Assembly: GCA_937880065.1 (NCBI GenBank)
Contig: CALFMA010000607.1
Span: 1 to 5,937 of the forward strand
DNA from: an uncultured Ruminococcus sp.
GTDB taxonomy: Bacteria; Bacillota_A; Clostridia; Oscillospirales; Ruminococcaceae
Direction of reading: 5' to 3'
Length of the DNA: 5,937 nucleotides
Both the position numbers and the translations under genes were made by a program. Numbering within the stretch: the first letter of the stretch is position 1; every line of letters starts with the position of its first letter. The notes under the pieces were generated by a model. The model worked only from the letters and a program-made list of their open reading frames with translations, ran no database searches and was not told where the DNA came from. Shown piece by piece: positions 1-5,807 of this stretch.

Positions 1-389
1 ATGCCCACTGCATCGAACTCACGGAAGAACATACCCACCACATTGCTCACCGAACGCATTTCGGTACCATCGAGAGTGTAAAGGTGCTGTTCCTCGTTGA
101 AGGAGAGTCTACCGTCCTGCCCGAAACTTATATCCGAGCCATCCAAATTCTTATATATCATAGTCTGTCTGTTTTTCAAATAAAATATTGCCGGCTCAGG
201 AATATCCATCTTGTAAAAGACCACATACTCCAGCGTCGGATTATATTGTTCGATCTCTTTCCCGGCTTCAAGCCAGAATCTGCGTGCTGTCCGGAAGACA
301 CTCATTTCCGGAAACAAAACGCAATTCACAAAAATCGACAGGCATACCCCAGCCAGTAGAGATATCGCCAGGAATAAGTGTTTCTTCAT
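1..389 (-). CDS. Partial hypothetical membrane-anchored or secreted protein (3' end beyond window)
   Basis: I do not recognise this protein. Starting from the ATG at 389-387, the frame stays open for 129 codons to the window edge. It begins MKKHLFLAISLLAGVCLSIF, a positively charged N-terminus followed by a hydrophobic stretch (about residues 5-26) typical of a signal peptide or single membrane anchor. No good lipobox is seen (the only candidate, FVNC, has Asn at -1). The rest is soluble-looking and mixed alpha/beta, with short strand-like segments such as LEYVVFYKM and MIYKNLDGSD. The start ATG shares its A with the TGA stop of the cellulase (TGATG), and no convincing Shine-Dalgarno precedes it. 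Expression would therefore depend on translational coupling. It could instead be a genuine gene fused here by rearrangement or misassembly, since the cellulase module ends abruptly at the same point. GC content is about 46%, not clearly different from the cellulase. Confidence 0.55.
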   Translation of the reverse strand, partial: MKKHLFLAISLLAGVCLSIFVNCVLFPEMSVFRTARRFWLEAGKEIEQYNPTLEYVVFYKMDIPEPAIFYLKNRQTMIYKNLDGSDISFGQDGRLSFNEEQHLYTLDGTEMRSVSNVVGMFFREFDAVG

Positions 390-2101
390 CAGAATGTTAC
401 AGTGGCTTCTTTACCGTTATATGTTACTGTTCCTTTTGAAGTTGAAAGGTTTCCTGTAATTGTATAGAAGCTGCTTGATGTTCCGTTTGCTGTGAAATCG
501 TGAACAAAGCTTCCTGTCGTTACAGATGAACCACCCTGTGTAGTTGTAGTTGTAACAGGCTTTGTTGCAGGAGTTCCCGGATTATCACCCTTTGAACCGC
601 CGTCAATATTGCTTCCCTCGCTTGCTGCATAATTTGCATAATAATCGCCGAGAGAAATACCGTTTACACCAAGAGCAACTTCGTGGTCAAGACCGATATA
701 TTTGCCGCTTGACTGTGTCTGCCAGAGTGAAGGCTCGAAAAGACCGTACTTTTCATCGTCCCATGTCTTGAAGTCAACGCCTAAAAGTCCGCCTGTATCG
801 CCTGAGTTGGGGTTAAGGCACCAGAATGTGTGGCTGATGTGGTGTTCAATCATATAGTCACGGAGCAGTTCCATCCACTTCTGATTCTTTCCGCCGTCCA
901 TATGTCCGCCCCACTCACCAATGAGCAGAGGTGCAATATCTTCTTCTACGATGTATGCCCATGTGTCATACCAGTAATCGTCAAGGAGAGTCTGAGTTGT
1001 GAAGTCCTTGTCAAACCATGTCTGTGCATAAACTGACGGGCCGTAGTCGTGAGGTGAATAAACAATCTGACTTGTGCCGCTGTCGGGAACTACAGGGAAA
1101 TCTCTTACACCACGGAGATTTCCGCCCCACCATGCACCGTACCATGGGGATTTATCAGCAGGAGCGTCCCAGATATCGGGAGTATCATATGTAAATCCCT
1201 TATCTGTCTTTGGATACTGCTCAACACCCTCAATGAAAATAAGAGCGTTGGGGTTTACGTCAAGAATTGCATTTGCACATTTTGTAGCGGCATATGCCCA
1301 GTTGTTTTCGTCTGTTGAACCGTCCCACTTTGCAATGTTATCAGGGCAGGAATCCCCTGTATATCCACGCTTTCCGTGAGGCTCATTTTTAAGGTCATAG
1401 CCGATAAGTGTATCGTCATTCTTATACTTGTCAGCAAGCCATACAAGAGATTCAATCCATACATCTGTTGTAACGCCTGCAAGACCATACCAGATTTCGT
1501 AGTTGTGACCTGAGTTGTTAGCGTCAGGGCTGTGAATGTCAATGAATGCCTTGATACCGTACTTTTTGCACTTCTGCATAATAATATCAAAGATTTCCAT
1601 TGAGTTTTTCAGAGTTTTACCGTCCTCAAGAACGAAATCTCTGTTAATATCGCCGTATTTACCGGCAGGAGTAATTGTTCCGTCCTCGCCTACTACATCC
1701 TGTGGGGGATTGTAGGAAGCCTGAACTGAGCTTACATCGTTAGGTGAACCCTCCATCCATGAAACGAGAAGTTCCGATGAAATGGGGAAACGGATTACGT
1801 TGATACCGTGGTCAGCAACACCTTTGAGGAAGTCGTCAACATCGGCAGCATACAGACCGTGAGCACAGTTTTCGGAGCAGTTGAAGCCGAACCAGTTTGC
1901 ACCTGTAAGCCATACCTCGTTGCCGTTCATATCATAAAGGCGGCTGCCCTCAGCGTGGAGCCAGTCGTCGTTGTTGGTATCGACAGCGGCTGATGCCTTG
2001 GGATTTGAAGTAAACGCAGGGTTTACTGCTGATGATGTTCCTGTAACGGTAATAGCCGCAGCTGAGGCTAATGCCGCAAGAACTCCTGTTAATTTCTTCA
2101 T
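389..2101 (-). CDS. Secreted endo-beta-1,4-glucanase (cellulase), GH5 subfamily 1-like, with truncated C-terminal module
   Basis: Predicted retaining endoglucanase that hydrolyses internal beta-1,4 bonds of cellulose or related glucans outside the cell. The 570-residue product has a signal peptide (about 1-39, Ala-rich cleavage region near KASAA), a GH5 TIM barrel (about 45-470), a Gly/Thr/Pro linker (about 497-530) and a short C-terminal piece (531-570). Family hallmarks are NVIRFP (Arg104), DIHSP (His190), YDLKNEPHG with acid/base Glu240, YSPHDYGPSVYAQTWF (His351, Tyr353), LIGEWGG with nucleophile Glu396, and FWCLNPNSGDTGG (Trp427). The WWGGNLRG and NPNSGDTGG stretches resemble Acidothermus E1-type enzymes, hence subfamily 1. 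No dockerin is present, so cellulosome attachment is not supported. The start has a Shine-Dalgarno, AGAGAGGG, 8 nt upstream. The tail (FTANGTSSSFYTITGNLS...) looks like the first half of a beta-sandwich module seen on clostridial carbohydrate enzymes, but it stops after only about 40 residues. The function is secure; the exact substrate is inferred. Confidence 0.95.
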   Translation of the reverse strand: MKKLTGVLAALASAAAITVTGTSSAVNPAFTSNPKASAAVDTNNDDWLHAEGSRLYDMNGNEVWLTGANWFGFNCSENCAHGLYAADVDDFLKGVADHGINVIRFPISSELLVSWMEGSPNDVSSVQASYNPPQDVVGEDGTITPAGKYGDINRDFVLEDGKTLKNSMEIFDIIMQKCKKYGIKAFIDIHSPDANNSGHNYEIWYGLAGVTTDVWIESLVWLADKYKNDDTLIGYDLKNEPHGKRGYTGDSCPDNIAKWDGSTDENNWAYAATKCANAILDVNPNALIFIEGVEQYPKTDKGFTYDTPDIWDAPADKSPWYGAWWGGNLRGVRDFPVVPDSGTSQIVYSPHDYGPSVYAQTWFDKDFTTQTLLDDYWYDTWAYIVEEDIAPLLIGEWGGHMDGGKNQKWMELLRDYMIEHHISHTFWCLNPNSGDTGGLLGVDFKTWDDEKYGLFEPSLWQTQSSGKYIGLDHEVALGVNGISLGDYYANYAASEGSNIDGGSKGDNPGTPATKPVTTTTTQGGSSVTTGSFVHDFTANGTSSSFYTITGNLSTSKGTVTYNGKEATVTF

Positions 2102-2117
2102 AGTATATTCCCTCTCT

Positions 2118-2169
2118 CAGATGTAAAATTTGCTCTGCACAAAACTATCCCAATCGGAGCATACATCTG
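2118..2169 (-). promoter_or_regulatory. 5'-terminal stem-loop in the cellulase leader
   Basis: On the transcript, CAGATGTA followed by TGCTC (2169-2157) pairs with GAGCA (2135-2131) and TACATCTG (2125-2118). This gives 13 perfect base pairs interrupted by a 5-nt bulge (2130-2126) and capped by a 21-nt loop. The predicted transcription start is near 2171, so the hairpin begins at the very 5' end. Its 3' arm ends directly against the Shine-Dalgarno sequence (2117-2110). It may stabilise the 5' end or modulate ribosome access. It matches no riboswitch class that I recognise. The pairing is read directly from the sequence; the role is inferred. Confidence 0.55.
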
Positions 2170-2177
2170 TTAATTAC

Positions 2178-2206
2178 ATACTAACATTTTTTTGCGGTTT
2201 TGTCAA
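2178..2206 (-). promoter_or_regulatory. Sigma-A promoter of the cellulase gene
   Basis: TTGACA (2206-2201) and TAGTAT (2183-2178) are separated by exactly 17 bp, giving a perfect -35 and a near-consensus -10. Transcription should begin near 2171, leaving a leader of about 70 nt before the cellulase ATG. The first T of the -35 box is also the last base of the decayed repeat copy described at 2206-2265. Confidence 0.85.
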
Positions 2207-2265
2207 GGGTATATCTAAAAATCGGAACACGTGCTTACAGTATTGGCAATGCAGGTGGAAATATT
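2206..2265. repeat. Decayed, shortened copy of the 3844-4009 palindromic element
   Basis: Starting with AGGG (2206-2209), the sequence aligns without gaps to the left end of the larger element at 3844-3872. The block TCTAAAAA-n-CGGAACACG-n-GC (2214-2234) matches 19 of 21 positions. After an internal deletion, TTGGCAATGCAG (2243-2254) matches 11 of 12 with 3943-3954, and AATATT-like sequence follows. The right terminal repeat is absent. The copy fills nearly all the space between the lipoprotein stop (2271-2269) and the cellulase promoter. No intrinsic terminator is seen in this gap. Confidence 0.65.
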
Positions 2266-2268
2266 CAA

Positions 2269-3762
2269 TCACTCACCTAAAAAATACACCTTATTTATAC
2301 GGCTTTTATCTTTTCCGATGTAATATTCTTCATCGGGTATATTTGCCGATATATCGCCATTGATAAGATGTGTTCTATTTACAGTACCTTTTTCTATAAT
2401 GGCAATTTTTCCGTTTGTATTGCAGATATTATGGGAAATATACACCTCACCGCTACGATAATCCATACCAGGCTCAAAATCGGCTCTGAAAATCTCAAAT
2501 GCCGCACCAAGCTCAGGAATAATATACATTCCGCTTTTACCTGCTGGCTGATGCAGAAGAATATTATCCCCTGCCCCATAATATCCGTATTCTCGCCCGT
2601 ATGAAGTAAGGTCAATTATATAACGCTCCATTTTTTCAAAGTCATAAGTGTAAAGTATGGTGGACAGGCTGTCCTTTAACAAATACGTCGCCCTGTTATC
2701 CGATATAGCCGCAAGATTTGCAGAACGCAGTCCCGTGTCAAGGGTAAAACGGCTGCACTCTGTGAAAAGCGACTTGTTCTTTTCATAGCTTGTCACAAAA
2801 TCGTCATTGAGTAATATGCAAGTATTGTTTTCAAGGGAGTGTATTTCCTCCCACGCATTGCCCTTGTATTCATAAAATTTAAGCTCATTTTCTGTATTCC
2901 CAAATGTTACGAATGATGAAATCAGCCTTTTTTCGTCGGTCTGATAAAACATCTGCATTGTACTATTGTCGTCTGTCCAAAAAACCAATTCAAGGGTATT
3001 TGTTTCTTTATCTGCCCTGAAAATGCCTTCCAAAGGCTTGTCATAGCTTTCGTCCGAATTGTTGTAGCCTTCTGCCGATATTCTATCGCCATAGTGTATT
3101 ACATTATCTCTTGATTTGTCGTATTCGCCAATAATCCACATTTCACCGTCATAGTATGCCATATCATATACTGAAAAACTCACATCGGTGTCCGAATAGG
3201 TGAATATACACTCGTTCTCCTTTGTTTCGGGATTACAGCGGTATATCTCAAAATCGTGAGCCTTATAATTGCAGCATTTGTCATATTTCGCCACATAGTA
3301 AATATTTTCTCCGTCAGAAGTTATACACTCAATTGAGGGATAAACAGGCTTATCAAGCAAGGGCTCGTACAGTTTCATATATTCCTCGGCATATTCCTCG
3401 GGAGTCATATCATAATTTTCTGCGTCGCTTTCATAATACGGCATAAATTTTTCTATGCTTCTGTTTTCGGGCAAAGCACACAGGGGAATTTTCGGTTCAA
3501 ACTCAATCCACGAAAGGTCGTATTCCTCCACCTTAACAGGAGGGGCGGTCTGCTGCATTGTCAATTTCACCTTTATATCGGTGAAATCCTCAGCCTTGTA
3601 TTCTCTGAACGGCAAGTCCGCCTCTGTATGTGTTTCCGTCGGAACTGTTTCTTCCTGAATAATCTCGTTGTCGCCCTTGATATCCTCAATTTCATTTTCC
3701 TCACAGGAAATAAGGCTGCACAAAGCAGCAAGGCTTGTCAAAAATGCAATTGTCTTTTTCAT
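2269..3762 (-). CDS. Surface lipoprotein, probable beta-propeller-like domain, paralogue of the 4145-5632 product
   Basis: Family not recognised by name. The 497-residue product has a type II signal peptide with lipobox LISC, so Cys20 should be lipidated and anchor the protein on the outer face of the membrane. An acidic, Glu/Thr-rich tether (about 21-50) leads to a conserved block, FREYKAEDFTDIKVKLTMQ (52-70). After that come repeated aromatic strand pairs, such as SDGENIYYVAKYD (149-161) and YDGEMWIIGEYD (204-215), that look like propeller blades. The C-terminal part includes YIIDLTSYGREYGYYGAGDN (381-400) and YIIPELGAAFEI (413-424). Both stretches have close counterparts in the upstream paralogue. 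No catalytic motif is visible, so a binding, sensing or structural role is more likely than an enzyme. An AAGGAGG Shine-Dalgarno (3776-3770) sits 7 nt before the ATG. It has its own promoter and leader hairpin and lies upstream of the cellulase. The fold is an inference from strand patterns. Confidence 0.85.
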   Translation of the reverse strand: MKKTIAFLTSLAALCSLISCEENEIEDIKGDNEIIQEETVPTETHTEADLPFREYKAEDFTDIKVKLTMQQTAPPVKVEEYDLSWIEFEPKIPLCALPENRSIEKFMPYYESDAENYDMTPEEYAEEYMKLYEPLLDKPVYPSIECITSDGENIYYVAKYDKCCNYKAHDFEIYRCNPETKENECIFTYSDTDVSFSVYDMAYYDGEMWIIGEYDKSRDNVIHYGDRISAEGYNNSDESYDKPLEGIFRADKETNTLELVFWTDDNSTMQMFYQTDEKRLISSFVTFGNTENELKFYEYKGNAWEEIHSLENNTCILLNDDFVTSYEKNKSLFTECSRFTLDTGLRSANLAAISDNRATYLLKDSLSTILYTYDFEKMERYIIDLTSYGREYGYYGAGDNILLHQPAGKSGMYIIPELGAAFEIFRADFEPGMDYRSGEVYISHNICNTNGKIAIIEKGTVNRTHLINGDISANIPDEEYYIGKDKSRINKVYFLGE

Positions 3763-3779
3763 TAAAAATCCTCCTTATC

Positions 3780-3807
3780 AAATTTCACAAAACTTCACGT
3801 GAAATTT
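3780..3807 (-). promoter_or_regulatory. 5'-terminal stem-loop upstream of the lipoprotein Shine-Dalgarno
   Basis: AAATTTCAC (3807-3799 on the minus strand) pairs perfectly with GTGAAATTT (3788-3780) across a 10-nt loop. The hairpin would begin at about +1 of the predicted transcript and end 3 nt before AAGGAGG (3776-3770). The 10-bp palindrome TTCACGTGAA (3794-3803) overlaps the first arm, so a protein operator is an alternative reading. The layout resembles that of the cellulase leader. Confidence 0.5.
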
Positions 3808-3813
3808 ATACAC

Positions 3814-3842
3814 ATTATACTATTGAGAGAAGAAAATCTCTC
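3814..3842 (-). promoter_or_regulatory. Probable promoter of the second lipoprotein gene (strong -10, weak -35)
   Basis: A perfect TATAAT lies at 3819-3814, giving a start near 3807 and a leader of about 45 nt. The position 17 bp upstream (3842-3837) reads GAGAGA, a poor -35 with no extended -10 to compensate. That stretch forms one arm of a 6-bp inverted repeat (GAGAGA 3825-3830 / TCTCTC 3837-3842), which could be an activator or repressor site. The MITE-like element begins 2 bp further upstream and may have displaced older upstream promoter sequence. Confidence 0.5.
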
Positions 3843-3843
3843 C

Positions 3844-4009
3844 AGGGAACCTCTAAAAACCGGAACACGAGCGAAATTCCGTATATAACAAATATCAGTT
3901 GCAAGGCGACAAACCGCAGTAATACTTTGTGTATTGCAAGGTTTGGCAACGCAGTAAATGATATTTGGCATAGAAAGTTCGCCGTGAGGGAGGTTTTTAG
4001 AGGTTCCCT
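3844..4009. mobile_element. MITE-like palindromic element with 18-bp perfect terminal inverted repeats
   Basis: AGGGAACCTCTAAAAACC at 3844-3861 is the exact reverse complement of 3992-4009. Inside the termini the two arms stay partly complementary. For example, AAATATCAGTTGC near 3890-3902 faces AAATATCATTTAC read inward from the other end, and GCAGTAATAC faces TTGCAATAC near the apex. The whole 166 bp is thus an imperfect palindrome that can fold into a long hairpin as RNA. It encodes no transposase. No clear target duplication flanks it (TCC on the left, ATATA on the right). It sits between two same-direction genes and could also terminate transcription from the upstream lipoprotein. A decayed partial copy occurs at 2206-2265. 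I cannot assign a parent insertion sequence. Confidence 0.75.
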
Positions 4010-4144
4010 ATATATAAGTGATTTTAAAGGGCGAAAAAGTCAAAGTTTTTTAAGTTAAAAAATAAAAATTTCTTTTCAGTGTAATATTCTTCTTGAATTA
4101 TACATATCGTAATCCAATATCAAAAAGGCGGCAGCAATATTGTT
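4010..4144. other. AT-rich spacer after the first lipoprotein gene
   Basis: No gene or convincing intrinsic terminator is seen here. There is a perfect all-AT dyad, TTTTTTAA-G-TTAAAAAA (4046-4062), too weak thermally to count as a terminator. A weak CAATAT/ATATTG pairing also lies next to the stop codon. Together with the adjoining MITE-like element and promoter, the whole 3763-4144 gap is accounted for by these elements. Confidence 0.5.
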
Positions 4145-5632
4145 TCAGGAATTGGTGTTATAATTTAAAATTATCATCAGCCTGTAAATAGGTGTTTCTT
4201 TAAATGCTTCAAGTACTCTGTAATCGGGTGCTAAATAGTTTACCCTTGTCACCGCTATTGCAACATCGTCATTACAGATATTTGTTTTTGCAATACTGCG
4301 TCCTCTGGAATCCGCATCGGATTTTTTTCCGCTTATTGCATCGGCAGAAATATCTTCAAGCGTAAAGCCTGCACCGATTTCGGGGATAATATACGTGAAA
4401 TCGTAATTCTTTATGATAAGATTATCACCTGTCGGGATTGCGGTAAACTCCCGTCCAAAGTCAGTCAAATCCATAATATATCGTGTTTTTTTCTTTAAAT
4501 CATATGTATAAAGACAGCGTAAATTATTAGTGTCAGTTAAGAACATAACCCTTTCATCAGAATAATAAACAAGCTTACTGCCTCGTATTCCTGTTGAAAG
4601 CCGCAGACTTTCACTCTCTATGGTTATATTCCGCTTTTCTGAAATTACTTTTACAATCTCACCGCCCATTACTGTCACATAATTTGTATCATTGTTGAAA
4701 CCGTCCGAAATCTTTTCCCACTCGCCATTATGCCGATAAATGCAGAAATTTCCGCTGAAATCATCATTTTCTGTCCCTTCGACAAGAAGATTGCCGCCGT
4801 CAGAGATGTGTAACATTCCTCCCTTACAGTCGGGAATTGTCAATGACTTTACAAGCATATTTTCCGATGAAACAAGGCGGAAAATTTCAATATCAGCGTC
4901 CTGCCATGTACCGCTTTTGCCAAGAAGCCAGAGAGCGTCATTATGATATATCATACTTTCCAGATTATAGCCGTCAGAATCATTTTCCCAAGAGAAAATA
5001 CAGTCATTTTCACCTGTTGAGGTGTCATATCGGAAGATATTGAAGTAATGCATTTTCGGTGCATATGCAATACCTGTGCCAAGATTGTGTATATCATAGC
5101 AGGCAAGATAATAGAAATTGCGTCCGTCAAAGGCAGTACAGTGGATAATGGGCTGGGACTGTTCTTCATCTTCAATAAATTCACATTCAGCTTTCGGATA
5201 ATTGAAGTCAAGCTGTGAGAGGTCATATACCTCGTATTCTGCCGCAGATTGCGGAATATTGCTTTCCTGCATATTAAACTTAACCGTAATGTCGGTGAAA
5301 TCCTCGAGAACGTATTCTTTAAATTCACCCTTAACGGCGGCAGTTTCGCTGATATTCTCAGTTTCTTCTGTATCGGTGCTTTCAACTGCTGTGGTATAGG
5401 AAGTCGGTGCAGTTGTCATATCCTTTTCAGTCGTTGTTTCCGATGTGTCAGAAACAAGTGCAGATGTATAATCAACAGCTGAATTTTCCTTGCTTTCTTC
5501 ATTAACAATTGCCGATGTGCTTTCTGATATATTATTATCAGCTGCATTTTCTTTGCTTTCTTCATTTTTCTTGCTGCACGAAACAGCGGAAATGAGAGCG
5601 AAAATCGCTGTTATTGCGAGAATTCTTTTCAA
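4145..5632 (-). CDS. Surface lipoprotein with Ser/Thr/Glu-rich tether, paralogue of the 2269-3762 product
   Basis: Family not recognised by name. The 495-residue product starts MKRILAITAI and has lipobox AVSC, so Cys19 is the predicted lipidated residue. A long low-complexity tether rich in Ser, Thr, Glu and Asn (about 20-100) would lift the domain away from the membrane; it is about 50 residues longer than in the paralogue. The folded part begins with FKEYVLEDFTDITVKFNMQ (104-122). Blade-like strand pairs follow (FDGRNFYYLACYD, YHNDALWLLGKSG), then RYIMDLTDFGRE (384-395) and YIIPEIGAGFTL (414-425), each with a counterpart in the second lipoprotein. No catalytic signature is visible. The start is TTG, chosen because GGAGG lies 8 nt upstream and the lipobox signal peptide follows at once. 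The gene has its own consensus promoter and is divergent from the gene at 5816. The last about 40 residues do not resemble the paralogue's C-terminus. A beta-propeller fold is an inference. Confidence 0.85.
   Translation of the reverse strand: MKRILAITAIFALISAVSCSKKNEESKENAADNNISESTSAIVNEESKENSAVDYTSALVSDTSETTTEKDMTTAPTSYTTAVESTDTEETENISETAAVKGEFKEYVLEDFTDITVKFNMQESNIPQSAAEYEVYDLSQLDFNYPKAECEFIEDEEQSQPIIHCTAFDGRNFYYLACYDIHNLGTGIAYAPKMHYFNIFRYDTSTGENDCIFSWENDSDGYNLESMIYHNDALWLLGKSGTWQDADIEIFRLVSSENMLVKSLTIPDCKGGMLHISDGGNLLVEGTENDDFSGNFCIYRHNGEWEKISDGFNNDTNYVTVMGGEIVKVISEKRNITIESESLRLSTGIRGSKLVYYSDERVMFLTDTNNLRCLYTYDLKKKTRYIMDLTDFGREFTAIPTGDNLIIKNYDFTYIIPEIGAGFTLEDISADAISGKKSDADSRGRSIAKTNICNDDVAIAVTRVNYLAPDYRVLEAFKETPIYRLMIILNYNTNS
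5476..5566 (-). repeat. Imperfect 28-bp direct repeat inside the lipoprotein tether
   Basis: Positions 5476-5503 and 5539-5566 match at 26 of 28 bases, offset by 63 bp. They encode NEESKENS and NEESKENA (residues 44-51 and 23-30). The 21-codon spacing keeps the frame, so gain or loss of one unit would lengthen or shorten the tether without disrupting the protein. Confidence 0.75.
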
Positions 5633-5645
5633 ATCAAAAACCTCC
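5630..5645 (-). promoter_or_regulatory. Shine-Dalgarno that fixes a TTG start
   Basis: GGAGG (5645-5641) is followed by an 8-nt spacer and TTG (5632-5630). The other nearby TTG in the spacer opens a frame that stops after two codons. The TTG at 5632 is therefore the start of the lipoprotein and gives the expected short basic N-terminus. Confidence 0.85.
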
Positions 5646-5680
5646 GTCCGTTCGATATTATTTTCAATAGCATTACTATA

Positions 5681-5709
5681 ATTATATATAACAAATAGTC
5701 AGATGTCAA
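5681..5709 (-). promoter_or_regulatory. Consensus sigma-A promoter of the first lipoprotein gene
   Basis: TTGACA (5709-5704) and TATAAT (5686-5681) are separated by exactly 17 bp, a perfect match to the vegetative consensus. The start should be near 5674, giving a leader of about 42 nt. No strong hairpin is seen in this leader. Confidence 0.85.
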
Positions 5710-5731
5710 GGAAATAACGCAAAATCGAATA

Positions 5732-5760
5732 TTGACATAACTTTACATATATGTTATAAT
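5732..5760 (+). promoter_or_regulatory. Consensus sigma-A promoter of the rightward gene, with extended -10
   Basis: TTGACA (5732-5737) and TATAAT (5755-5760) have a 17-bp spacer ending in TGT, which supplies the TGn extended -10. The start should be near 5767, giving a leader of about 49 nt. The -35 box lies 22 bp from the -35 box of the divergent lipoprotein promoter. Confidence 0.9.
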
Positions 5761-5807
5761 ATTGAAGATAATAAAGGAAGAAAATAAACCGACTTAAAGA
5801 AAGGGTA

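Noticed and set aside
1255..1590. Minus-strand open frame of 111 codons inside the cellulase gene
   Set aside because: It is an out-of-frame shadow of the well-supported GH5 catalytic domain and has no start signal.
3735..4058. Plus-strand open frame of 107 codons spanning the lipoprotein start and the palindromic element
   Set aside because: It runs antisense through the lipoprotein's signal peptide, leader and promoter and the whole repeat, has no ribosome binding site and shows no protein-like pattern.
4046..4062. Perfect TTTTTTAA-G-TTAAAAAA dyad as a terminator
   Set aside because: All pairs are A-T, so the stem would be too unstable for intrinsic termination.
4080..4092. 13-bp identity to 2319-2331 (coding EEYY in the paralogue) downstream of the first lipoprotein stop, hinting at a frameshifted C-terminus
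   Set aside because: The spacing from the last shared region differs (about 60 versus about 100 nt), in-frame stops intervene and the match is AT-rich, so coincidence cannot be excluded.
4160..4174. ATAATTT-A-AAATTAT palindrome near the end of the first lipoprotein gene
   Set aside because: It lies within Ile/Leu/Asn/Tyr codons of an AT-rich reading frame and needs no regulatory explanation.
4951..5385. Minus-strand open frame of 144 codons inside the first lipoprotein gene
   Set aside because: It is a shifted frame of the lipoprotein coding sequence. The lipoprotein frame has the signal peptide, lipobox and paralogue similarity; this one has none.
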